Both the position numbers and the translations under genes were made by a program. From Bacteroidales bacterium (lineage in GTDB: Bacteria > Bacteroidota > Bacteroidia > Bacteroidales > Muribaculaceae), in NCBI GenBank assembly GCA_003150235.1, contig QAMW01000004.1, forward strand, positions 1 to 22,227: DNA of 22,227 nt. The letters are read 5' to 3'. Positions 7,367 through 15,204 of this stretch are shown here, piece by piece; the stretch's first letter is position 1; every line of letters begins with the position of its first letter. The notes under the pieces were generated by a model that saw only the letters and a program-made list of their open reading frames with translations, was not told where the DNA came from and did not search any database.

Positions 7367-8408
7367 GGCTTTCCGATTGAATTATTGACATGAGTCGGGC
7401 TACCTTTGCCTCCGTTTCCGCCCACTCGTTTTCAGGTGATGATGCAGCCGTGATGCCGCCCCCGGCATACACGCAGTAATTATCCCTGTCAAATCTTACA
7501 CTGCGCAGGTTGACAAAGGTGTGTAGACCGCTCTCATCGTTTACTCCCACATAACCTCCGTAGCATCCACGGTCATGACTCTCGTATCTGGCGATATTGT
7601 CCAGCGCGGCGGTCAACGGCACACCGGCGAGCGCAGGTGTCGGACTGAGCCGGTGGAGCAGGGGAAGTATCGCCCCGTCATATCGGGCGGTGATGCGGTG
7701 ACACAGATGTTCGATTTCGCCATAGCCTACATTTTCCGCTTCGTGGACTTCCGGGATAATTCCTTCCGCACGGAATAGATTTACGATATAGTCGGTCACG
7801 AAATTGTGTTCCGCGATGTTTTTGCTGTCCCACGGCAGGTTGCTGCGTACTCTTGTACCGGCAAGCGACATTGTCGTGATGACCGATGTCGCTGTGTCGC
7901 GTGACAGGATTGTTTCAGGTGTCGCGCCGAGCCAGCCGCCGGTCTGCCCGGTATAATACATGAAACGGAAAGTGGAGGGGTATGCCGCGAAATAACGGTC
8001 GGCGACCTTCACCCAGTCGATGTCAGACGCACTCCCGCATATTACACGTGATATGACCGTCTTGCCGCCGTCACGCTTCAATGTCGCTGTAAGATTCCTG
8101 ATGTCACGCAGATATTTTTCGCGCGGTGTAGACTTTTCTTTCCACGCTGATTTCACAGGCTTCTCGCCATTCTGACCTATGACGCTCCGGCAATCCCATT
8201 GCGGGCGTATCAATACCGGCACGGGATAACGGTTCATGAAGCTGTTAATGAAAAATCCTTTCATATCGCTTTCATCGCCGCTCCAAGGCGTTCCGTCGTC
8301 GGCAATGAAAGTCACGTCCGGTCTTCCCGGCATCGCGTACACTGCGAAATTTATCCCGTTGGCGAGGCAATATCGTGCCGCCTCTGCAATCTCAATAGAT
8401 AACATCAT
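7359..8408 (-). CDS. menF: Isochorismate synthase (MenF-like chorismate-binding enzyme)
   Basis: A 349-residue chorismate-binding enzyme. Motifs typical of the family are GGWLGATPETILSR, MSLAGTRVR, LCHRITARYDG, LSPTPALAGVP, RGCYGGYVG, and the C-terminal YAGGGITAASSPENEWAET that carries the Mg-binding glutamates. Short stand-alone members of this size convert chorismate to isochorismate for menaquinone, which Bacteroidales use in fumarate respiration. A salicylate, anthranilate or aminodeoxychorismate role is less likely, as no amidotransferase or siderophore gene is nearby. MenD is not beside it, unlike many men clusters. Two ATG codons in a row (8408, 8405) begin it; the first overlaps the rimO stop as ATGA, so it is probably translationally coupled to rimO. 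Confidence 0.88.
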   Translation of the reverse strand: MMLSIEIAEAARYCLANGINFAVYAMPGRPDVTFIADDGTPWSGDESDMKGFFINSFMNRYPVPVLIRPQWDCRSVIGQNGEKPVKSAWKEKSTPREKYLRDIRNLTATLKRDGGKTVISRVICGSASDIDWVKVADRYFAAYPSTFRFMYYTGQTGGWLGATPETILSRDTATSVITTMSLAGTRVRSNLPWDSKNIAEHNFVTDYIVNLFRAEGIIPEVHEAENVGYGEIEHLCHRITARYDGAILPLLHRLSPTPALAGVPLTAALDNIARYESHDRGCYGGYVGVNDESGLHTFVNLRSVRFDRDNYCVYAGGGITAASSPENEWAETEAKVARLMSIIQSESHE

Positions 8409-9697
8409 ATCTCCGCTATAAGATCGAAAAACTGGGAGTCGACGATGCGCACATCGTAAAATTCCCCTTTTTCAAGCTTCCGGCTCTTTTTTATCAGCAC
8501 TTCTTGGTCAACTTCCGGTGAATCCCACTCGGTCCTCCCCACATAGTAGTCATCTTCCTCGCGGTCGACAATCACGCGTACTGTAGTGCCAATCTTCGCT
8601 TCATTCAGTCGGGCGGCTATCTCAGCCTGCATGTCCATTATCTCAGAAAGACGCTGCTGCTTCACTTCATCGGGTATGTCGTCACTGAAATGCTTTGCAC
8701 CGTATGTGTCTTCCTCTTCGCAGTAGGCAAATGCGCCCATGCGCTCGAAGCGTTGTTCGCGTACAAATTCTTTCAGCTCCTCAAACTCTTTCTCTCCTTC
8801 GCCTGGAAAACCGGTCATCAGGGTTGTGCGGATATGTATGCCGGGCACACGCCGACGTATTTCGGCAAGAAGCTCGCGGGTCTGTTCGCCGGTGATATGC
8901 CTGCGCATGTTTGTAAGCACGTTGTCGCTGATATGTTGCAGGGCGATGTCGAGATATTTGCACACATTGTCATGTTTCGCCATCACGTCGAGTAGATCCA
9001 TCGGGAAGTCGGCGGGGTAGGCGTAGTGCAGACGTATCCATTTCACGCCGGGTATCCCGGCGATGCGGTCGATAAGCTCGGCGAGACGGTGACCGCCGTA
9101 AAGGTCGGTGCCGTAGCTTGACAGGTCCTGGGCTATGATGTTGAACTCTTTTACACCGCGCGAGGTGAGGTCGGCGACTTCTTTTAGTATTTCCTCGATG
9201 GGGCGTGACTTGAACCTGCCGGTGATAAGGGGTATGGCGCAGAACGAGCAGAAACGGTTGCATCCCTCCGCGATTTTGATGTAGGCATGATGACGCGGGG
9301 TGGTTATCACCCTGTCATATTCCGATGTCGCCGGATTTTGGCGTGACAGCATAGTCACAAGTTCGTGCCAGTCAAACTTGCCGTACCACCCGTCGACTTC
9401 CGGCATTTCAGCCTTCAGCTCGTCAAGGTAACGCTGCGACAGGCAGCCCATCACGTACAGGGATTTTATTTTACCCTTGTTTTTAGCGTCGATATATCGG
9501 AGTATCATGTCGATAGACTCCTCTTTGGCATCGCCGATAAATCCGCAGGTGTTTATCACGGTGATGTCACCGCGTGAATGTTCGGGCTCGTGGCAGGCAT
9601 CAAACCCGTTTCTTGCAAACATACTTAGCAGCCGCTCGCTGTCGACAAGATTTTTGGAGCAGCCTAAGGTTATGACATCGACTTTTTTTCGAGCCAT
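8405..9697 (-). CDS. rimO: Ribosomal protein S12 methylthiotransferase RimO
   Basis: A 430-residue radical-SAM methylthiotransferase that adds a methylthio group to a conserved aspartate of ribosomal protein S12. The N-terminal UPF0004 domain holds three cluster cysteines: Cys13 (GCSKN), Cys51 (NTCGF) and Cys85 (MGCLS). The radical-SAM motif EGCNRFCSFC gives Cys146, Cys150 and Cys153. A TRAM domain fills about 365-430 (EAKIGTTVRVIVDREEDDYYVGRTEWDSPE is the start of it, read in part). GCSKN and the lack of the extra MiaB-type sequence favour RimO over MiaB. It is the first gene of the five-gene run and is cytoplasmic. Confidence 0.95.
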   Translation of the reverse strand: MARKKVDVITLGCSKNLVDSERLLSMFARNGFDACHEPEHSRGDITVINTCGFIGDAKEESIDMILRYIDAKNKGKIKSLYVMGCLSQRYLDELKAEMPEVDGWYGKFDWHELVTMLSRQNPATSEYDRVITTPRHHAYIKIAEGCNRFCSFCAIPLITGRFKSRPIEEILKEVADLTSRGVKEFNIIAQDLSSYGTDLYGGHRLAELIDRIAGIPGVKWIRLHYAYPADFPMDLLDVMAKHDNVCKYLDIALQHISDNVLTNMRRHITGEQTRELLAEIRRRVPGIHIRTTLMTGFPGEGEKEFEELKEFVREQRFERMGAFAYCEEEDTYGAKHFSDDIPDEVKQQRLSEIMDMQAEIAARLNEAKIGTTVRVIVDREEDDYYVGRTEWDSPEVDQEVLIKKSRKLEKGEFYDVRIVDSQFFDLIAEI

Positions 9698-9859
9698 AGT
9701 GAATATAGTTTTTTAGTTTCGCAAGCTCATTTAAATGTTTAGGGTTTAAGGTTTAGAGCCTAAGATGACCGATGTTGGCAGAAAACGTCAGATTACAATC
9801 GGCTTTATAACCTTATAACCTTTTTAACCTTCAACTTTCGCTTGCGAAAGTTGAGTAGA
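9698..9859. repeat. Intergenic short tandem repeats and a perfect hairpin between ftsY and rimO
   Basis: Three 7-bp units lie at 9737-9757 (GTTTAGG, GTTTAAG, GTTTAGA). Two exact copies of TTATAACC lie at 9805-9820, followed by a worn copy. A perfect hairpin follows at 9832-9853: CAACTTTCGC, loop TT, GCGAAAGTTG. The hairpin is just past the ftsY stop on the minus strand and could end that transcript, although no run of T follows it. A convincing rimO promoter was not found here. Confidence 0.6.
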
Positions 9860-10822
9860 TTACTTATTGTCGCCGAACAGTGACTCTACAAACTCTTTTT
9901 TATGGAATACCTGAAGGTCATCGATACCTTCTCCAAGACCGATATATTTGACCGGAATCTTGAACTGGTCGCTGATGCCTATCACGACGCCACCTTTTGC
10001 CGTGCCGTCAAGCTTGGTTATGGCAAGCTCGTTGACCTTTGTGGCGGCGACAAACTGGCGCGCCTGCTCGAAGGCATTCTGTCCCGTGGAACCGTCAAGC
10101 ACCAGAAGCACTTCATGAGGCGCATCGGGCACAACCTTCTGCATCACGTTCTTTATTTTGGTCAGCTCGTCCATCAGACCCTTCTTGTTATGAAGACGGC
10201 CCGCGGTGTCGATGATTACCACGTCGATATCGTTTGCTTTTGCCGACTGGAGGGTGTCAAACGCCACTGATGCCGGGTCGGCACCCAGTTTCTGCTTGAT
10301 GACGGGTACACCGGCGCGTTCGCCCCACACGTCGAGCTGCTCTACGGCGGCTGCGCGGAATGTATCGGCGGCTCCGAGCATTACCTTGTTGCCCGCTTTC
10401 TTAAACTGATGGGCAAGTTTGCCTATGGTGGTGGTCTTGCCTACACCGTTGACTCCGACTACCATTATTACGTGGGGCTTGTGGGATGCCGGCACGGTAA
10501 AATCATCAAGCGACGACTCATTGTTGTTTTCGGCAAGAAGCTCGGTTATTTCCTCGCAGAGCAGATTGTTGAGTTCCGATGAATTGACATATTTGTCGCG
10601 AGCCACACGCTTTTCTATGCGCTCAATTATTTTCAGCGTCGTCTCCACACCTACATCTGAGGTGATGAATACTTCCTCCAGATTGTCGAGTATCTCGTCG
10701 TCAATCTTCGACTTGCCGGCGACGGCACGAGCCAATTTTGAGAACACACCCTGCTTGGTGCGTTCCAACCCTTTGTCAAGAGTCTCTTTTTTCTCCTTGG
10801 AAAAGAAACTGAATATACCCAT
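9860..10822 (-). CDS. ftsY: Signal recognition particle receptor FtsY
   Basis: A 320-residue SRP GTPase that docks ribosome-SRP complexes at the inner membrane for co-translational insertion. The protein has a short basic N-terminus (GIFSFFSKEKKET), an N domain, then the NG GTPase: GVNGVGKTTT (G1), AADTFRAAA (the SRP-family insertion loop), DTAGRLHNK (G3), TKLDGTAKGG (G4) and GLGEGIDDLQVF near the end. It lacks the long acidic A domain of E. coli FtsY, as is usual in Bacteroidetes. An ATG at 10852 would begin inside the -7 promoter box, so the start at 10822 (MGIFSFF) is chosen. Confidence 0.96.
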   Translation of the reverse strand: MGIFSFFSKEKKETLDKGLERTKQGVFSKLARAVAGKSKIDDEILDNLEEVFITSDVGVETTLKIIERIEKRVARDKYVNSSELNNLLCEEITELLAENNNESSLDDFTVPASHKPHVIMVVGVNGVGKTTTIGKLAHQFKKAGNKVMLGAADTFRAAAVEQLDVWGERAGVPVIKQKLGADPASVAFDTLQSAKANDIDVVIIDTAGRLHNKKGLMDELTKIKNVMQKVVPDAPHEVLLVLDGSTGQNAFEQARQFVAATKVNELAITKLDGTAKGGVVIGISDQFKIPVKYIGLGEGIDDLQVFHKKEFVESLFGDNK

Positions 10823-10841
10823 CGGAATATAAAATAATGAA

Positions 10842-10882
10842 TTACGCTGCAAAGATACTAATTTTTTATCTTTACAGCGTAA
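10842..10882 (-). promoter_or_regulatory. Long dyad containing the ftsY -7 promoter box
   Basis: Two 16-bp arms, 10842-10857 and 10867-10882, are inverted copies with 15 of 16 matches around a 9-bp AT-rich loop. On the minus strand the first arm contains TATCTTTG (10850-10857), a perfect -7 box for ftsY. The same structure, followed on the minus strand by an AT-rich stretch, could also end the GH5 transcript. It may therefore be a combined terminator and promoter. Confidence 0.6.
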
Positions 10883-10917
10883 TCCGTGATGACTTTAATA
10901 TGGTTTGTGCACACGTT

Positions 10918-12483
10918 TTACGGTGCCGAGTTGTACACCGTTGACAGCGTGTATGCCGGGTCGTCGGAAGTGGCGGCTTTTACCATGAGGTCGATTATCT
11001 CCTTGCCGTTGTTGAGATAATTGCCGGTGGCATGGTCGAGCAGTCCCGAACACTCTCTGCCTGCATCGCGGCTGCCGTTGTCCCAGTATATTGCAGGCAT
11101 TCCGTATTCGCGGGCGGCTTTGCAAACATATTCGAGGTAATATTTGCGGAATTTCTCGGCGCGGTCGCTGCTGCGGTGTACACATCCGGTCTCGCCGATA
11201 TATACGGGGATGCCTTTGCTTACAAATCGGTCTCGGAGTTTGCCGAAAGTGTCTTTTATTGCGTCTTCATCGCCGTATGTGGCTTTCTTCCCTGCGGCTC
11301 CGGTGTGTCCCCATTCGCTGAATTTGTCCTCAAGTGAAAATTCGGTGGGCGCATAGTAGTGTACCGATACCATCAGGCGACCGGGTGTCGGGTCAGAGGG
11401 AAGTACGAAGCTGCCGGTTAAGGCAAGGTCGGGATTGGTACAGTAGCTCGGCACGGCGAGATAGCGCGTGGAGTTGTTGCCGCCGGTTGCGCGCACTGCA
11501 TCGACAAATGTCTGGTTCCAGTCGTTGAGGGTGCGGTATTGCTTGCCTCCATCCTTGCGGTTGTCGCCCCAGCCCCAGCCACCGTCATGGATTTCGTTGA
11601 GGCTTTCGAAGATAAGAAATTCGCCCTTGTCGCTGAATTTAGACGCAATCTGGGCCCACATCGCCTTTAGCTGTGCTTTCACGCGCTCGTTTATCGCCGG
11701 GTCATTGGCTGCTCCCTTGATGTCAAGCCAGTGTTTGCCGTCGGCTCCGTCATGGTGTATGTTTATGATTGCCTTCAGTCCTGCTTTTTCGGCGTAATTC
11801 ACCAGTTCGGCAACGCGGTTGAGCCATGCGCTGTCGATTGTGTAGTCGGGTGCCTCGCCGAAATGTCCGAGCCAGGTGACCGGTATGCGCACAGTCTGTA
11901 TGCCTGCCGATGCGAGGCGGTCAAATAGTGCCTGGGTGGCTTTGCCGTTGCCCCATGCGGTCTCTGAGGCGACATTATTGTTGTAGGCGTCCATCTGGTT
12001 GCCGAGGTTCCATCCCATGCCCATGCTCTGAGCAAACTTTACAGCCTCGCTCACCGGTACTTCCGGGGTATCCGGCTTGATTGGCTCTTCGGGCTGCTCT
12101 TCGGCTTTTGCCGCCTGGGTCACGCTTATCTGGCGGGTAATGTCGGCAGCCGTCATGGTGACGGTTGCCTTGCGCTCCACGGTCGATTCGTTTTTCTTGA
12201 CCTCGACCGTAAGGGTCGCCTGTTCGGAATTGTTTATCGGCTCTATGGTCGCGATACACCATTCGGGCTGACTTGATGTCACGGTAAGCTCACGGTTGGA
12301 TTTTACCAGAAAACTTTTGGTGTCGGCGGCGTCGGTATAGTTGATACCGTCGTTGAGCAGATTCTCGTTGATTGTCAGAAACGCCTCCTGTTCGGAAGGT
12401 GCGGGATTGTTTTCATCGCCACATGATGTCAGTATCATTGCAAAGATTGCCGTGATAAATGACAGGATTGGTTGGTAGTGCAT
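10918..12483 (-). CDS. BACON-domain GH5 family glycoside hydrolase lipoprotein
   Basis: A 521-residue surface or periplasmic lipoprotein: signal to lipobox LTSC with Cys21, a BACON domain at roughly 30-135 (SSQPEWCIATIEP ... ADITRQISVTQAA), a Pro/Glu linker, then a GH5 barrel beginning MGMGWNLGNQMDA. The acid/base is Glu297 in ESLNEIHDG and the nucleophile Glu431 in YIGETGCV; NIHHDG and HYYAP are also visible. The order BACON-GH5 is that of Bacteroidetes endo-beta-glucanases and xyloglucanases such as BoGH5A; the exact polysaccharide is not decided by sequence. No SusC/SusD pair lies nearby, so it is not in a visible utilization locus. An upstream ATG at 12522 precedes the predicted transcription start, so 12483 is chosen. 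Confidence 0.9.
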   Translation of the reverse strand: MHYQPILSFITAIFAMILTSCGDENNPAPSEQEAFLTINENLLNDGINYTDAADTKSFLVKSNRELTVTSSQPEWCIATIEPINNSEQATLTVEVKKNESTVERKATVTMTAADITRQISVTQAAKAEEQPEEPIKPDTPEVPVSEAVKFAQSMGMGWNLGNQMDAYNNNVASETAWGNGKATQALFDRLASAGIQTVRIPVTWLGHFGEAPDYTIDSAWLNRVAELVNYAEKAGLKAIINIHHDGADGKHWLDIKGAANDPAINERVKAQLKAMWAQIASKFSDKGEFLIFESLNEIHDGGWGWGDNRKDGGKQYRTLNDWNQTFVDAVRATGGNNSTRYLAVPSYCTNPDLALTGSFVLPSDPTPGRLMVSVHYYAPTEFSLEDKFSEWGHTGAAGKKATYGDEDAIKDTFGKLRDRFVSKGIPVYIGETGCVHRSSDRAEKFRKYYLEYVCKAAREYGMPAIYWDNGSRDAGRECSGLLDHATGNYLNNGKEIIDLMVKAATSDDPAYTLSTVYNSAP

Positions 12484-12519
12484 TGGTTTAAAAAAAGTTA
12501 GTTGGTATATATGATAGTG

Positions 12520-12527
12520 CAAAGATA
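12520..12527 (-). promoter_or_regulatory. -7 box for the GH5 gene
   Basis: On the minus strand this reads TATCTTTG, matching TAnnTTTG, about 37 bp before the chosen ATG at 12483. The -33 element is not obvious. It excludes the longer reading from 12522. Confidence 0.6.
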
Positions 12528-12576
12528 AGATGTTTTTTTGTAATGTGCCTCACGGCAGTAGTTATAAAATGTTAGT

Positions 12577-12620
12577 AAAAACAGGTGTGCATCGGAAATT
12601 TCCGATGCACACCTGTTTTC
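12577..12620 (-). terminator. Perfect 42-bp palindromic terminator after the coiled-coil lipoprotein gene
   Basis: Positions 12578-12619 are a perfect palindrome with arms AAAACAGGTGTGCATCGG and its complement about the centre at 12598/12599. On the minus strand it is followed by a short T run (TTTTTAC). It starts 21 bp after the stop of the 12641-13501 gene. The palindrome is symmetric, so it could also stop plus-strand transcripts. Confidence 0.85.
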
Positions 12621-12640
12621 AATATTGTCGGTAGTCGGGT

Positions 12641-13501
12641 TTAGTCGACCTGGATTACGAGATAGTTGGAAAGGCTCCAGAACTTCTCCGGATTGGTGAT
12701 GGTTATCACTACCTGGTCGTTTTCCTTTTCAAGGGTGTAAGAGTCGGCAGGCATGTTGGTGACGATCTTAGCCTTCTTTGAATGGGTCGGGATCACGGTG
12801 AGTGAACGCTTGTCAGCCTTGGTGAAGTAGCTCTGCTGGAAATCGGCCTGCAGCAGCTTGGTCTTGCGGAGGAAGCCGGTCTCGATGATTTTTGCCTCTT
12901 TCAGCTCCTTCTTGGTGCCGATGGCGTAGTAGCAGGTGTTAAGCTCGTTGGTAAGAGCCTGTGACTCCTCCTGTGCGCGGGTCTTCTCTTCGGTCACGTT
13001 TGCCACGGTCGTATTAAGTGAATCCACTTTCGTTCCGAGGTCGGCTATCTGTATCTTTGCCGATGCGAGGTCGTTGCGCAGGGTGGAGATGGTTGCCTCC
13101 TGGTTGGCGATCTCAGCCTTGAGGTTGTCGACAGTCTTCTTCAGGGTGGCGTTGTAGCTCTGCGAGTTCTGCAGTTTGTTCTCAAGTTCGGCAAGACGTT
13201 CGCGACGTTCCTTCAATGCCTGCTGGATTGCCATCATGTCGTTGCGGATCTGGTCTTTGCGCGACTGTGATTCGGCGGTAAGGTCGTTGGTGTTGCTCAG
13301 GATTTTTTCAAGATCCTTGATTTGGTTCATACCGTCGGTGATGTCGTTTAATAGCACAAGTAAGCTGTCCTGATTGGCGAGTGCGACACGCAGTGAATCG
13401 TCAAGTACGGCGTTTTCGCTTTCTGCCTGCTTAAGTTTCCCGCCATCACATGCTGTCAGAAACACCAGTCCTGCAGCAATAATTGAAACGAAATTTTTCA
13501 T
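12641..13501 (-). CDS. Coiled-coil lipoprotein of unknown function
   Basis: A 286-residue lipoprotein with signal MKNFVSIIAAGLVFLTAC (lipid on Cys18). A long coiled coil runs from about 25 to 190, rich in leucine, glutamate, glutamine and lysine with clear heptads (LAELENKLQNSQSYNATLKK is one part). A small C-terminal domain of about 90 residues follows (from KELKEAKIIETGF to YLVIQVD). I do not recognise a named family; similar lipoproteins are common in Bacteroidales and may act as periplasmic spacers or scaffolds. It lies 30 bp past rsmI and is probably the last gene of that operon, ended by the palindrome at 12577-12620. A start six bases earlier (MDMKN) is possible. Confidence 0.85.
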   Translation of the reverse strand: MKNFVSIIAAGLVFLTACDGGKLKQAESENAVLDDSLRVALANQDSLLVLLNDITDGMNQIKDLEKILSNTNDLTAESQSRKDQIRNDMMAIQQALKERRERLAELENKLQNSQSYNATLKKTVDNLKAEIANQEATISTLRNDLASAKIQIADLGTKVDSLNTTVANVTEEKTRAQEESQALTNELNTCYYAIGTKKELKEAKIIETGFLRKTKLLQADFQQSYFTKADKRSLTVIPTHSKKAKIVTNMPADSYTLEKENDQVVITITNPEKFWSLSNYLVIQVD

Positions 13502-13531
13502 ATCCAATATAATGTTTGAATGATTTATGTT

Positions 13532-14275
13532 CTAATTTATTTCTGAGTCGGTATTGTCGTTGTCGCGGTATTTGTTTCGGTGTACTTTACGTTCCTGCGA
13601 ATCCTTGTAACCGCTTACAATAATAACGATTTCTCCCTTAGGAATGTTCACTTTAAAATGTTCCGCGAGTTCGGAGAGTGTGCCGGTTACGGTAGTGTCA
13701 TGAAGTTTGGAAATTTCTCGCGACACTGACGCCTCCCTGTCGGCACCGCAATATTGGGCAAGCTGTTCGAGCGTTTTTACAAGTCTGAGAGGCGACTCAT
13801 ATATTATAAATGTGCGCGGCTCGCGTGACAGTTCTTCAAGGCGTGTGTTCCTCCCTTTTTTCTGTGGCAGGAAGCCTTCGAAGGTGAATCGTTCACATGG
13901 CAGCCCGGAGTTGACGAGTGCGGGTATAAGTGCCGTGGCTCCGGGAAGGGTCTCGACGGTTATGCCGTGGCGCCGGCACTCTCTTACGAGCATGAAGCCC
14001 GGGTCGGAGATGCCGGGGGTGCCGGCGTCGCTTATGAGCGATATCGTTTCTCCTGCCTCAAGACGCTCTACTACCGGGGCGGTCGCCGTGTGCTCGTTGA
14101 ACTTGTGATGGCTTGCCGTAGGCACATTGATGTCGAAATGGCGCAGAAGCACTGCACTTGTGCGCGTATCTTCGCAGAGTATAAGGTCGCTCGACTTTAG
14201 GGTCTCGATTGCTCTCGGGGTCATGTCGCCGAGATTGCCCACAGGGGTAGGCACTATATACAGTTTGCCGCTCAT
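13532..14275 (-). CDS. rsmI: 16S rRNA (cytidine(1402)-2'-O)-methyltransferase RsmI
   Basis: A 247-residue tetrapyrrole-methylase-fold enzyme that uses SAM to 2'-O-methylate C1402 in the decoding centre of 16S rRNA. It opens with the hallmark LYIVPTPVGNLGDMTPRA, then CEDTRTSAVLL, SDAGTPGISDPG (SAM-binding loop), LPGATALIPALVNSGLP and FEGFLPQKKGRNTRL. The C-terminal 20 residues are very basic and acidic (ERKVHRNKYRDNDNTDSE) and extend beyond the core fold. Its ATG overlaps the upstream stop as ATGA, so it is translated together with the acidic-linker protein. Confidence 0.95.
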   Translation of the reverse strand: MSGKLYIVPTPVGNLGDMTPRAIETLKSSDLILCEDTRTSAVLLRHFDINVPTASHHKFNEHTATAPVVERLEAGETISLISDAGTPGISDPGFMLVRECRRHGITVETLPGATALIPALVNSGLPCERFTFEGFLPQKKGRNTRLEELSREPRTFIIYESPLRLVKTLEQLAQYCGADREASVSREISKLHDTTVTGTLSELAEHFKVNIPKGEIVIIVSGYKDSQERKVHRNKYRDNDNTDSEIN

Positions 14276-14940
14276 TTTGCCGAGATATGATGTTCGATTA
14301 CAGCGATGAAGTCAGCCACGTCGGTCGATGTCTTATCAAGGCCGAGGGAGTTGTAGAAATAGTCGTGAGCCTCGTCGATTGTCGCCATCGACTCTATGGC
14401 ATGTAACGCCTCGTTCATCCTTTCATCGGAATTTCCGAAAAGCTCGCGGCGAAACCGGAATCGGTCGTTCAGTGAAAACGCTTTCCGCAAGTCGCGTGAG
14501 TTCTGTCGCGCGAGTTTCTCGTCAAGACGCAGTTCCGCGACGGGAGCAGCTTCGGTCGCCGGCTCCTCTGCAGGGGCAGGTTGCTCCACGCTTGTTGCCG
14601 GCTCCGATGCCAAAGTGACCTCTTCAGCCGGCACCGTTTCTTCTAAAGCTACCACTTCTTCTTCCCCTGTTTCTTCTTCCGGAGTCTCCTGCTCAAATAT
14701 CACCGGTTCCTCTTTTTCAACGATGATTTCGGGCATTACCGAAGGCTCTTCGCCGGTTTCCTCCGCGACGGGGGCGGCTTCACTCTCCCTGATGTCGATA
14801 CCGGCTTTCAGGGAGTCGATTTTCTCCGAAATCATCTCCCACACCTTCTCCGGGGTGTCGTCGCCCCTGTGAAGGGCGAGATAGAGAAGTCCTTCAAGTT
14901 CATAATTTAAAGTTATTAGCTCTTCGATGTTAGGTGTCAT
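14272..14940 (-). CDS. Acidic-linker protein of unknown function upstream of rsmI
   Basis: A 222-residue cytoplasmic protein with no signal. It has three parts: an N-terminal helical segment of about 50 residues (MTPNIEELITLNYELEGLLY), an extended linker rich in Glu, Pro, Ala and Val (about 52-135), and a C-terminal helical domain of about 85 residues (LARQNSRDLRKAFSLNDRFR to VIEHHISAK). I do not recognise a named family, but its form suggests two folded ends joined by a flexible acidic tether. It is the promoter-proximal gene of the rsmI operon. The promoter at 14965-14996 rules out the earlier ATG at 14967. Confidence 0.85.
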   Translation of the reverse strand: MTPNIEELITLNYELEGLLYLALHRGDDTPEKVWEMISEKIDSLKAGIDIRESEAAPVAEETGEEPSVMPEIIVEKEEPVIFEQETPEEETGEEEVVALEETVPAEEVTLASEPATSVEQPAPAEEPATEAAPVAELRLDEKLARQNSRDLRKAFSLNDRFRFRRELFGNSDERMNEALHAIESMATIDEAHDYFYNSLGLDKTSTDVADFIAVIEHHISAK

Positions 14941-14964
14941 AGGCCATACACTTGAATTATTGCG

Positions 14965-14996
14965 CAAAGATACGAGTAAGCGAGCGTAATGCCAAA
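14965..14996 (-). promoter_or_regulatory. Complete Bacteroidetes promoter for the rsmI operon
   Basis: On the minus strand TTTG (14993-14996) is followed after 20 bp by TATCTTTG (14965-14972). Both boxes and the 19-21 bp spacing fit the Bacteroidetes consensus, the best match in the window. Transcription should start near 14959 and reach ATG 14940 after about 20 nt. Confidence 0.85.
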
Positions 14997-15061
14997 TTTA
15001 TTTGAGCATTACCGAGCGGAAGTATCTAAGAGTGTGTTGCATAACTAGATTTTGTCCTCGA

Positions 15062-15136
15062 TGTAGGGACATCGCTTTGCGATGTGTGATTGGTAATCAG
15101 TTAATTATGTCAACGTGCCAAAGGCACGTCCCTACA
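15062..15136. repeat. Two-hairpin REPIN-like element with GTAGGGAC ends
   Basis: The 75-bp element has inverted ends TGTAGGGAC and GTCCCTACA. Each end continues into a hairpin with a 3-bp loop: ACATCGC-TTT-GCGATGT (15069-15085) and ACGTGCC-AAA-GGCACGT (15113-15129). Two REP-like hairpins facing each other around a spacer is the form of a REPIN. No gene lies here. Confidence 0.7.
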
Positions 15137-15169
15137 ACTTGGCAGTTTTGGAGCATCATTTCATTTTAG

Positions 15170-15192
15170 AATCACCGCGTAGCTGTAGGGGC
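15170..15192. repeat. 23-bp direct repeat, copy 1
   Basis: An exact 23-bp copy of 15867-15889; it starts AATCACCGCG and ends TGTAGGGGC, at the edge of a hairpin that the 15205-15486 insertion interrupts. Confidence 0.85.
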
Positions 15193-15204
15193 GAATGGAA
15201 GTTC

